Source: Prolixibacter sp. SD074
Lineage (GTDB): Bacteria > Bacteroidota > Bacteroidia > Bacteroidales > Prolixibacteraceae
Assembly: GCF_009617895.1 (NCBI RefSeq)
Contig: NZ_BLAW01000001.1
Coordinates: forward strand, 3,215,001-3,279,000
Direction of reading: 5' to 3'
Length of the DNA stretch: 64,000 nt
Every line of letters starts with the position of its first letter. Within the stretch, counting starts at the first letter, position 1. The position numbers and the translations under genes are program-made. This document shows, piece after piece, positions 26,000 to 33,621 of the stretch. The notes below the pieces were generated by a model that ran no database searches, was not told the DNA's origin, and saw only the letters and a program-made list of their open reading frames with translations.

Positions 26000-28009
26000 T
26001 CAGGCAACCGTTTTCTTTCTTCGCTTCCGCAGAAAAGTGTCCCAAAGGAGCCACAGCACGAGCAGGAAAAAGCTGATGGCTGATACAGCCAACGCGATTA
26101 AAACCTTCGCCGGATGGTACCGGAACCGCACATGGTGTTCGCCGGACGGTACCGGTACCTTCATTAAGGCCCGGCAGGCCGGCTGGATGGTTGTTGCTTT
26201 TCCATCGATGAAAGCCTGCCAGCCGTTTTTGAAATTCTGCAGATACACCAGTTCCGAAGGTTCATTCAGCGAAACATCGGCTTCGATGTAATTGGCGCCA
26301 AATCCGGTGATGGCAATTCGGGTAGAATCATCACCGTTTTCCTTCCGGAAGAAGAGTAACGGATGGTCGATGACTTCCCGAAAAACGGACGAATCTTCCA
26401 AAGCCAGCCAATTGCGGTACTGATAAGGCGAATATCCGTCGAAACTGATTTGCTTGTAGAACGTCGGGACATTCCGCCACAGTGGACGAATATCGGGCGT
26501 TCGCTGACGAACGGTGGCAATTCGTTGGTTCAAATCGGGGACCGGGAAACCTTTGGGCAACCGGTTTAGTCCGGCTTGCGTTTGGGACGGCCGGAAATCG
26601 TCGATGACTGACATGTGAAGGTTGCCCTGAACAGCGAACAACATGTCGATGAAAATAAGGCCAGGCAGCACCAGTCGCCAGTTCGCTTTTTTCATCCGGA
26701 GGACGAAATACCAGAAGACGAACAGAAGAACTTCCTCCAGAGCTGCCTGCCGGAAGATGGCATGCAGCGCCTTGTCTTCCAGTTTTCCCGTTAGGAAAAA
26801 GAGCAGAAGGGAGGCGAACAGCGGGAAAACAAAGAGTGCAACGGCTGTTATTATTCGTAACCTGCGCTTATGGTGTGCGATCATCCGGTTAAGGAATGTT
26901 CCGGCTAACAGCAGGCTGAAAAACACGAAGAAGAGCCGGAAAAGGGCCGGGATGCGGAAATAGTTGAACAAGGGCAGCGCATAATAAAGCCAGGCCCGTA
27001 GCGGAAGGCTCTGTCCAAGCGATACCGCCAGGAAAAACAGGGCGCCGGCAAAATACCACCACTCGGCGCTTTTCTTTCCTTTTGAAAACAACCAGCTGAC
27101 GAACAACATGAGCGGCAGTATGCCAAAGAAGACGTTGATCATCGACTGGTCACCGATCCAGAAGGCGCGGTTGAAGTTTTGAGCGGCCGGGAAAAAGAGC
27201 GAGAGCAGGTCGACCGGATAGAACGGAACGGAGAGTGCCCGCTCCAGCGGGATGCCGTTTCCGCGGTGCATCACCGGTACCAGGTCGATCAGCGAGGCCC
27301 ACACGACGGCACTGACGGCGGCGAAGATAACGCCGAGCAACAGGTGGCTTTTCCACTGGCGGGCCAGCCGCGCAAATTTCTTGTTTCGGATTTCCCGGTA
27401 GGTATGCCACAGGAATATTCCGAAAAGAATATAAACAGTTGTGACAAAAAAGGCCAGGTAACCACCGGTGAAGAGGAAAAACAGGTAGAGGACCGTTAAA
27501 GCGAGATGGCGAAATTTTCCTTTTTCCAGGAAACGGAGATACGCTTCGAGCACGAACGGGAGCCAGGCACCGCTGACAATCCATCCCAGGTGTTGGGCAT
27601 TCCCCACGAAAAAGCCCGAAAACATGTACCCGATGGCACAGAAGAGGGCCGCCTCCGAAATTAACCCACGGCTTCGCGACAAGCGAAACATGCCCCAACC
27701 GGCCAGAAAAATGTGGAGTAAGAACTCAAGGCTCAGGGAGTAGAGGGTGTATTTCCCGGCAAGGGCAAAAAGCCAGAAGACAGGATACCACGTTTGCGGG
27801 TCGCTGTGCTGCGAAAATCCCAAAAACTGGAACGGATTCCACAAAGGTAACTCACCGTGCCAGGCGGTTGCCGTGACGATGAACCGCCACGGAAAGGAGA
27901 TGTCGAGGGCATCCCATTTGAGCGTATTGCGAAAAAAGGCAACCTGCCAGAAAGCGGCCAGTACCGCCACCAGCATAATGAGCAAAATCTTTTTTGGCGT
28001 TAGCTTCAT
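26000..28009 (-). CDS. YfhO-like polytopic membrane protein
   Basis: The protein has 669 residues with about twelve hydrophobic helices, starting MKLTPKKILLIMLVAVLAAF. An acidic residue after the first helix (LKWDALDISFPW) and the WNPFQFLGFSQHSDPQTWYP loop match the YfhO/GT-C-like family, thought to transfer sugars from lipid carriers in the envelope. The C-terminal ~180 residues form an extracytoplasmic domain (VYLQNFKNGWQAFIDGKAT, VPVPSGEHHVRFRYHP) closed by a last helix and a basic tail. It starts 9 bp after rdgB and is followed by porZ after 42 bp. Its acceptor is unknown. Confidence 0.8.
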   Translation of the reverse strand: MKLTPKKILLIMLVAVLAAFWQVAFFRNTLKWDALDISFPWRFIVTATAWHGELPLWNPFQFLGFSQHSDPQTWYPVFWLFALAGKYTLYSLSLEFLLHIFLAGWGMFRLSRSRGLISEAALFCAIGYMFSGFFVGNAQHLGWIVSGAWLPFVLEAYLRFLEKGKFRHLALTVLYLFFLFTGGYLAFFVTTVYILFGIFLWHTYREIRNKKFARLARQWKSHLLLGVIFAAVSAVVWASLIDLVPVMHRGNGIPLERALSVPFYPVDLLSLFFPAAQNFNRAFWIGDQSMINVFFGILPLMLFVSWLFSKGKKSAEWWYFAGALFFLAVSLGQSLPLRAWLYYALPLFNYFRIPALFRLFFVFFSLLLAGTFLNRMIAHHKRRLRIITAVALFVFPLFASLLLFFLTGKLEDKALHAIFRQAALEEVLLFVFWYFVLRMKKANWRLVLPGLIFIDMLFAVQGNLHMSVIDDFRPSQTQAGLNRLPKGFPVPDLNQRIATVRQRTPDIRPLWRNVPTFYKQISFDGYSPYQYRNWLALEDSSVFREVIDHPLLFFRKENGDDSTRIAITGFGANYIEADVSLNEPSELVYLQNFKNGWQAFIDGKATTIQPACRALMKVPVPSGEHHVRFRYHPAKVLIALAVSAISFFLLVLWLLWDTFLRKRRKKTVA

Positions 28010-28018
28010 AACGGAGGT

Positions 28019-28597
28019 TTAGCTTTTCTTCAGGTAGTCGACCAGCTTAGCAACAGCGCGGCCCCGGTGACTGATTTCGTTCTTTTCACCGGCTTCCATC
28101 TCGGCGAACGATTTTTCTTTTCCTTCCGGAAGGAAAACCGGGTCGTAGCCAAAGCCGGCTTCGCCACGTGTATCCGCGAGGATTTCGCCTTCGGCCACAC
28201 CTTCGAACTGCATTTCTTTTCCATTGATGATGAGGGAGATGACAGTTCGGAAACGGGCTGTACGCGTTGTTTTGCCATTCATCAGGCGCAATACCTTCTT
28301 CACATTTTCGCGGGCATCTTTGGCCCCGCCGGCATAACGGGCCGAGTAAACCCCCGGTTCGCCGTTCAGCGCATCGATTTCGAGGCCCGTATCATCGGCA
28401 AAGCAGTTGATGTGGTAACGGTCCCATATGTAAAATGATTTCTGTGCGGCATTGTCTTCCAGCGTGTCACCCGTTTCCGGGATGTCGTCGGTGCAGCCGA
28501 TGTCGTTCAGGCTGAGCAGCTCGAATTGTTCACCCAGTATTTCGCGAAGTTCTCTCAGTTTGTGTGGATTGTTGGTGGCAAAAACCAGTTTTTTCAT
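28019..28597 (-). CDS. rdgB: XTP/dITP diphosphatase (RdgB/HAM1 family)
   Basis: From the ATG at 28597 the protein has 192 residues, the usual length; [20 protein letters not shown] is the canonical start, so the ATG nine codons upstream is rejected. The family motifs [23 protein letters not shown] and GFGYDPVF are intact, as is the end [10 protein letters not shown]. The enzyme removes deaminated purine nucleotides (ITP, XTP) from the pool. It heads a close-packed run with the YfhO-like gene, porZ and recO. Confidence 0.95.
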   Translation of the reverse strand: MKKLVFATNNPHKLRELREILGEQFELLSLNDIGCTDDIPETGDTLEDNAAQKSFYIWDRYHINCFADDTGLEIDALNGEPGVYSARYAGGAKDARENVKKVLRLMNGKTTRTARFRTVISLIINGKEMQFEGVAEGEILADTRGEAGFGYDPVFLPEGKEKSFAEMEAGEKNEISHRGRAVAKLVDYLKKS

Positions 28598-28635
28598 AAA
28601 TAATCTTAAATGCGTTTCGGACAAATGTAAAGCAT

Positions 28636-28863
28636 TTAAGGCGAATCGTCGTTTTCATGGGGAAGGTTCTGTTGTTTTTTCGGGCGGGAATTGAAGGACA
28701 AACGGATGGTGATGCAAAGCGAAATACCGATGAAGAGCCCGGACAGAAACAGCAACGAAGGGCCGTAGTGGGAAATTACCATAAACAACAATCCGGCAAT
28801 TGCAGCCAGAACAGCCAGGCCGAGCCAGGTGGTTCGCCGGATATTTCTTCCTGATGTATTCAT
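28636..28863 (-). CDS. Small membrane protein with two transmembrane helices, unknown
   Basis: The protein has 75 residues: a basic N-terminus ([12 protein letters not shown]), helix one (about 13-31), a short loop, helix two (about 34-53), and a polar tail. There is no known motif. It ends 38 bp before the rdgB start and could be the first gene of that operon. Confidence 0.55.
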   Translation of the reverse strand: MNTSGRNIRRTTWLGLAVLAAIAGLLFMVISHYGPSLLFLSGLFIGISLCITIRLSFNSRPKKQQNLPHENDDSP

Positions 28864-29100
28864 GACCAGCGGTTTTAGCAGGAATAAGGTACGAAAAAAG
28901 GCGAAGCAGGGAAAGGGAGAAAAGAAGAGGAGAAAGGGAGACGTGGAGAATGGGTGAACGGGCCCTGAAGGCCCGGATTAATTCAGTCCGGTGGTGACGC
29001 CCCGGGGCTGAAGGATGGCACAGTTACTCCACAGCTGAGTGAATAGATTCTTTAAATCTGGTTCAGGGACCCGGCCGTTTCGGTGTTTTTATGAGAAAAT

Positions 29101-29129
29101 CTTTTCCAAAGTTTTGAACTTTGGAAAAG
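29101..29129 (-). terminator. Perfect 13-bp inverted repeat, likely terminator of the nuclease gene
   Basis: CTTTTCCAAAGTT, loop ttg, AACTTTGGAAAAG is perfectly self-complementary. It lies 15 bp after the nuclease stop and, on the minus strand, is followed by attttc. The rest of 28864-29100 holds no gene. Confidence 0.6.
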
Positions 29130-29144
29130 CTGGTTCCTTAACGG

Positions 29145-30626
29145 TTAGTTGGCCGAATACGTTTTTGTTTCGATGGCGTCCTGCACCGATTTCGGCAATT
29201 CCGATAGGAAATTGTAACCAGTTGCCTGTTCGATATCCCTTACGGTGACGATGTACTTGGTCCAATCCGCATCGATATTGTTCGTGTTGGGTGTATTCAC
29301 CGCCAATACGATGGTGGTTGAATCAATGCGGCCCACATCATTGTCGCCGGTTTTCAGCATAACGGCAATTTTCCAGATATGGGCCGGTACGGTAATATTC
29401 CCGTTATCAATGGTATTGACTGTGGTCCCGTAATAGCCACTTCCACCTTCGCCGTAAGAACCCATAATGATGTAGATTTCGTATCCCTTGTTCACCTCAT
29501 CGCGCAGGTAATTTTCCAGGTCGGCCCAGGTGTGCTGATTGTTGTTGGGCGCCTGGGGAATTATGTTGGTCATCAGGAAGGTGGATGAATTGGCATCTGC
29601 TGAACTGGTCCGGTCCGCCGAAGGGCAGTTATGTCCCCGGTCGAAACCGCTTCCGCTGTAACTGTTGTCCTGTACCTGGAACCAATCGGAAGGCAGGCTG
29701 GCCCATGCTGCAAAATTGTCCTGCCGGCTCACGGCATGGGTAATGTTCGACGCATCGAGGTGCCAGCTGACCCAATTCGGCTCTGCACGACTGGCACTAT
29801 ACGACTCGGTGTAATAGCCCATGTCGATGAGGTAGTTGTCTTTTGAGACGATGGAATTTACAGCATCAGAGGGATTTCCCAACAGGAGGTTGCTGTTGTC
29901 GCCCGATGCCGGAGGCGCGTCGGTTCCGACGGTTACATTTCTCGGTTCAGCAGCATCCGATGTCGAACCTCCGCCACCGCCTGTTGAGGTAGTGTCGGGT
30001 TCAGGGACAGTAATCCCCGGATCACCAATCCCTTTGAAGGTAATGTCGTCCAGGTTCACCCGGTTATCGCCTGATTTCGTGATTTTAAACCGTACGGCCA
30101 GCGTGTCGCTAATGGCGAACGAATCGGTTTTCAGGGTGGTGGACGTTTCGGAAATATCACTTCCGATTTGGGTGTACGTGGAGCCGCTGTCGTCCGACAT
30201 CAGCAACTGCCAGGTGGAATTACCGTCATTTCCAAATTTTGCATGCTTTACATATAGCATTTTCACACCGTTGATGTCAAAATTCATCGCAATGTTTCCG
30301 TTACGCAACCGCACCGATTGATAACCATCTTTGGCATCGCCGGAAAGATTTCCGATGAGCGCGTCATCAAAGTACCAGCTACCGGTATTTAAGGTAACGT
30401 TAGCCGCAGCATAGGCTGTTTTCTGGCCACTTTCGAAGTTTTCGGTTATCGAAAAAGGATCGGTATTCGTTCCGGCTTGTGTTCCTGGGCCGGAACCTGT
30501 ATCAGTTCCGGTTTGGCTGCTATCGGTAGGGGCGATCGCATTGTCATTTTTCGAACAGCTGGCGATGGCCAGTATCATGAAAGCCAGCAACAGCCATCGG
30601 TTGAAATTCTCTGGTAATCTCTTCAT
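29145..30626 (-). CDS. Secreted DNA/RNA non-specific endonuclease lipoprotein
   Basis: From the ATG at 30626 the protein has 493 residues. A lipoprotein signal ends in AIASC (lipobox). A Thr/Gly/Asp-rich spacer follows, then a beta domain of about 140 residues (FSITENFESGQKTAYAAANV to RVNLDDITFKGIG), like the choice-of-anchor/galactose-binding-like domains of Bacteroidota surface proteins. The C-terminal ~240 residues are a beta-beta-alpha-metal nuclease of the NucA/endonuclease G family: DRGHNCPSADRT with the catalytic His, then TNIIPQAPNNNQHTWADLE with the metal-binding Asn. It probably degrades extracellular nucleic acids for nutrition. It is monocistronic. Confidence 0.88.
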   Translation of the reverse strand: MKRLPENFNRWLLLAFMILAIASCSKNDNAIAPTDSSQTGTDTGSGPGTQAGTNTDPFSITENFESGQKTAYAAANVTLNTGSWYFDDALIGNLSGDAKDGYQSVRLRNGNIAMNFDINGVKMLYVKHAKFGNDGNSTWQLLMSDDSGSTYTQIGSDISETSTTLKTDSFAISDTLAVRFKITKSGDNRVNLDDITFKGIGDPGITVPEPDTTSTGGGGGSTSDAAEPRNVTVGTDAPPASGDNSNLLLGNPSDAVNSIVSKDNYLIDMGYYTESYSASRAEPNWVSWHLDASNITHAVSRQDNFAAWASLPSDWFQVQDNSYSGSGFDRGHNCPSADRTSSADANSSTFLMTNIIPQAPNNNQHTWADLENYLRDEVNKGYEIYIIMGSYGEGGSGYYGTTVNTIDNGNITVPAHIWKIAVMLKTGDNDVGRIDSTTIVLAVNTPNTNNIDADWTKYIVTVRDIEQATGYNFLSELPKSVQDAIETKTYSAN

Positions 30627-30852
30627 AATTTCTGAATATCCCACAATGTTAGTTGAGTGTGGAGGTTTGTCTTTTCAGGTCGATTTTATTTTGTGGCCTA
30701 AACATAGAAAAATTGAGATGGATACATATTAAGACATCATTAGAATTCGATCGCATTTTTGTTACAAAGAGGGTGTGATGCCTGTACATTTCAGAAAAAG
30801 AGACGATTTAGTGTGTGAGGAGAAGGCGTATAAATTATTTGTCAGGACAAAA

Positions 30853-30885
30853 AAAGAGGCAGTGCATTTGAAATACTGCCTCTTT
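30853..30885 (-). terminator. Rho-independent terminator of the PadR/PspC operon
   Basis: AAAGAGGCAGT (30853-30863) pairs with ACTGCCTCTTT (30875-30885); on the minus strand the stem is followed by a run of T. It ends transcription coming from 30933-33214. The remaining sequence between 30627 and 30852 shows nothing further. Confidence 0.8.
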
Positions 30886-30932
30886 GTGCTAGTGCCCGGG
30901 AACTGGACTAATAGCCGCTGTGATAACGATAG

Positions 30933-31247
30933 TCAGGTTCCTGCTTTTTTGTAGCGCATCCGCGAAAGCTTATAGTTCATCATCCGGTAGAAATTCTTGT
31001 GCAGTTGTGCTTTTTCAGGATTATAAAACATGATGCGGATCTCTTTCAAATCGCCGGTCACTTTTTTGTTCTCGTCGTCGAGTGTCAGGTCCACTACATC
31101 GAGCATGCTTTTCGACACAGAAAACCAGGAAAAGCCGTCTTGTTGATCAAACTCGTTGTAAATCCGGTACGATTTACTTTGGGCGTTGGAAACCAGCGAC
31201 GCCAGTAACAGCGCCATCACGATTCCGATTCTGTAGATGATACTCAT
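30933..31247 (-). CDS. Small secreted protein, DUF4252-like, possibly frameshifted at the end
   Basis: The protein has 104 residues with a signal peptide (MSIIYRIGIVMALLLASLVSNA, cleaved before QSKS). The body (FSWFSVSKSMLDVVDLTLDD... EIRIMFYNP) resembles the start of DUF4252 proteins. The frame ends in YKKAGT just after a run of six A. In the next frame the sequence would read KKQEPDYRYHSGY before a stop, a plausible alternative end, so a slip in the A-run is possible. It is the third gene of the PadR/PspC operon. Confidence 0.6.
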   Translation of the reverse strand: MSIIYRIGIVMALLLASLVSNAQSKSYRIYNEFDQQDGFSWFSVSKSMLDVVDLTLDDENKKVTGDLKEIRIMFYNPEKAQLHKNFYRMMNYKLSRMRYKKAGT

Positions 31248-31292
31248 ATCCGTTCAGTTTTTATGGATAAATTACGGTTTCCGGCAAACGGA

Positions 31293-32855
31293 TTATTTTG
31301 CCAGTGAGAGTCCCTGGGGTGTCATGGTCCAGAATTTTCCGACCATGTCGCCATCCCAGGTATTTGTCGTGTTTTCGATGTCGTTAATAATTTTGATCAT
31401 TCTGTCACCGAGGTAAACCGTTTTTCCTACCGGAAGACGAAGAATGACATGCACTTCCTGGTCGCGCCATTGCTTTCCTTCGGCAATTTCGAACCACGGC
31501 GAGAAGTTGACCAGTGAGTCTTTGATGATAATCTTGTAGTTAGCACTTTCCGCGTTGTCCTGCGCCAAGTCGATGGTTTTTCCACGCGCTTTTGACCGGA
31601 TGATCAGTTCCGGTCCGCTTCCCGAAGTTGATTCGATGTCAAAAGAAGGATGGCCAACCAGGACATCACGTTCGTTGAGTGTGGCGATACGCATGTCATC
31701 CAGTTGGATGTTATCATTGATATAATCGCGGTAGCCATCCGGAGCCAGTTTCAGGTAAAGCGTATCGGCCCTGGTGGTGATTTCACGCCGTTGCGTATAA
31801 GTTCCCTGGCGTTTGAAGTAGTTGACTTTGCTGATACCCGTGCCCAGTAAAATCATCAGGGCAATAATCCAGAGCGCAAAGGCGGTGAGGCCAACAGCTG
31901 CGTTATTCGATTTGTACCGGAAAACCAGTTTGGTTCCCAGGTAAATCAAGGCCAACAGTGGAATTCCGACCAATGCGGCAACCGAGATCATTAACCAGTT
32001 TAAGGTGTCAGTTCCTACATAGAAATGGAAGAATTGCGGAATCATATGGCTGTCCCAGGGAACAATTCCCAGGAAAGTATTCGAGATGAATAACGAACCG
32101 ACTAGTCCAATAATGGTGAGCAATCCGCCGACAATCAGGGCAACGCCAATAATAATGACGATGACTTTGAGTATCACGCGCAGGACGGAACCCAACACAC
32201 TACCTGCTTCATTTACTTTTTCCCGTCCCCGCTCGTACGAAGGGGAATTTCGGAACTTTTGATAATTTTTTTTTACGTCCTGAAATTCATCTTTAATGGT
32301 CTTCTTTATATTGTCGATGTTGACATCCTCACCCCGCATCTCCAGTCGTTGCGAAGTGGTGATGGCCTTTGGGACAACGATCCAGAATATCAGGTAAAGC
32401 AACAGTATGATTCCGTGCGAGACAAGGAAAAGCAAAACGAAAGCCAGGCGGAAAATCACCGGGTCAAGATTGAAATAGGCCCCCAATCCGCCGCAGACAC
32501 CTCCGAGCACTGTATGTTCCGGATCGCGGTAAAGCCGTTTTCCTGTCCGGAAAGTCCGTTTTTTGTGTGTTGCAGGTTCTTCTTCCTCCTCCTCAACAGC
32601 AAAATCAGAAGGCCGTCCCATTACCTCAATCACTTCTTCGACATGCAGTATGGTGACCACGTTGCCGTCGGATTTTGTTTTTTCCTGGAAGAGTTCAGCA
32701 ATACGGGATTCAATGTCCATAATGATTTCTCGTCCTTCCGGATCGGAACCGAAATACCGGTTAATATCGAGAAGATAAGCCTGCAACTTTTCGTAAGCAT
32801 CTTCATCGATGTGAAAAACGGTTCCGCTGATATTAATGGTTAGTGTTCTTTTCAT
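31293..32855 (-). CDS. PspC-domain membrane protein
   Basis: The protein has 520 residues from the ATG at 32855 (an alternative lies two codons upstream). The N-terminal ~85 residues form a small soluble domain (KRTLTINISGTVFHIDEDAYEKL) with an acidic stretch. A PspC domain follows (about 107-165: LYRDPEHTVLGGVCGGLGAYF, then a helix and FWIVVPKA). Three or four further helices and a C-terminal beta region of about 150 residues complete it. PspC proteins respond to envelope stress; this longer form is common in Bacteroidota, next to a PadR regulator as here. Confidence 0.87.
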   Translation of the reverse strand: MKRTLTINISGTVFHIDEDAYEKLQAYLLDINRYFGSDPEGREIIMDIESRIAELFQEKTKSDGNVVTILHVEEVIEVMGRPSDFAVEEEEEEPATHKKRTFRTGKRLYRDPEHTVLGGVCGGLGAYFNLDPVIFRLAFVLLFLVSHGIILLLYLIFWIVVPKAITTSQRLEMRGEDVNIDNIKKTIKDEFQDVKKNYQKFRNSPSYERGREKVNEAGSVLGSVLRVILKVIVIIIGVALIVGGLLTIIGLVGSLFISNTFLGIVPWDSHMIPQFFHFYVGTDTLNWLMISVAALVGIPLLALIYLGTKLVFRYKSNNAAVGLTAFALWIIALMILLGTGISKVNYFKRQGTYTQRREITTRADTLYLKLAPDGYRDYINDNIQLDDMRIATLNERDVLVGHPSFDIESTSGSGPELIIRSKARGKTIDLAQDNAESANYKIIIKDSLVNFSPWFEIAEGKQWRDQEVHVILRLPVGKTVYLGDRMIKIINDIENTTNTWDGDMVGKFWTMTPQGLSLAK

Positions 32856-32887
32856 GTCCAATATTTTTGTGATTCGGTCGAATGCAG

Positions 32888-33214
32888 TTAACTGTTTTTG
32901 ATTTCAGCGACAGCTCCGACCAATTCCTGCCACGAGCCTTCCAGTTCGGAGAGAAATTGGCTGCCGTTTTCGGTTAATTCGTAGTATTTCCGGGGTGGTC
33001 CCTGTGATGACTCCTCCCAGCGGTATCCGAGCAGGCCAGCGTTTTTCAGCCGGGTGAGCAGCGGATAAAGCGTGCCTTCCACCACAATCATGCGAGCCGA
33101 CTTCATCTCCCCGATGATGTCGGAAGCATAGGATGGGCGCTTGGAGAGTATCAGGAGTATGCAGTACTCCAGAACTCCTTTACGCATTTGTGCTTTTGTA
33201 TTTTCCAGTTTCAT
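32888..33214 (-). CDS. PadR-family transcriptional regulator
   Basis: The protein has 108 residues: a winged helix-turn-helix starting MKLENTKAQMRKGVLEYCIL, with the family-typical RPSYASDIIGEM, EGTLYPLLTRLKNAGLL, and GPPRKYYELTENG wing, then a short C-terminal helix. PadR proteins are mostly ligand-responsive repressors. It is the first gene of an operon with the PspC protein (32 bp apart), and an imperfect palindrome in its promoter is the likely self-operator. Confidence 0.93.
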   Translation of the reverse strand: MKLENTKAQMRKGVLEYCILLILSKRPSYASDIIGEMKSARMIVVEGTLYPLLTRLKNAGLLGYRWEESSQGPPRKYYELTENGSQFLSELEGSWQELVGAVAEIKNS

Positions 33215-33351
33215 CGCTTTCCCTTTCTTTATCTACATCAGCTGGCAATAAATCGGGTTGTCCCGGGCCTTGATATCCGAATTCGATTTGGAGTCTTTTT
33301 CCAGCCTTACATTTTTCAAGAATACCTTTTCAGGCATTGAAGTATGTAATG

Positions 33352-33396
33352 CAAATATATGGATAAAAGATATTACTATGCAATACATGGTAGTAT
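33352..33396 (-). promoter_or_regulatory. Promoter and candidate PadR operator
   Basis: On the minus strand, TATATTTG (33352-33359) is a consensus -7 box, and TTG lies 21 bp upstream as -33. The -33 TTG is the centre of an imperfect palindrome (atattactatg-caata-catggtagtat, 33370-33396) with the ATG...CAT form seen in PadR operators. A repressor bound there would cover the -33 region. The leader to the padR ATG would be about 130 bases. The rest of 33215-33574 shows no gene. Confidence 0.5.
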
Positions 33397-33574
33397 ATTT
33401 TGTCAAGAATCGTATATTTTTTCAGAATGCTGGAATGATTGTTCGCCTGAAATCCTTTAAATAGATAGAGAAACACTTGGTTTATCGGATGGCAAAAAAG
33501 TGGACAGGGCAGGGTTTGTCAGGTTGATATTATTGAGAAATAAATTTCTTTTTTGAAAACTGATGACATAAAAA

Positions 33575-33600
33575 AACCACCCCAATGATCAGGAGTGGTT
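33575..33600 (-). terminator. Rho-independent terminator of typA
   Basis: Read on the minus strand, AACCACTCC, a short loop and GGGGTGGTT are followed by seven T. The hairpin lies 21 bp after the typA stop. Confidence 0.8.
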
Positions 33601-33621
33601 TAATCAAAATGGATGGATATA

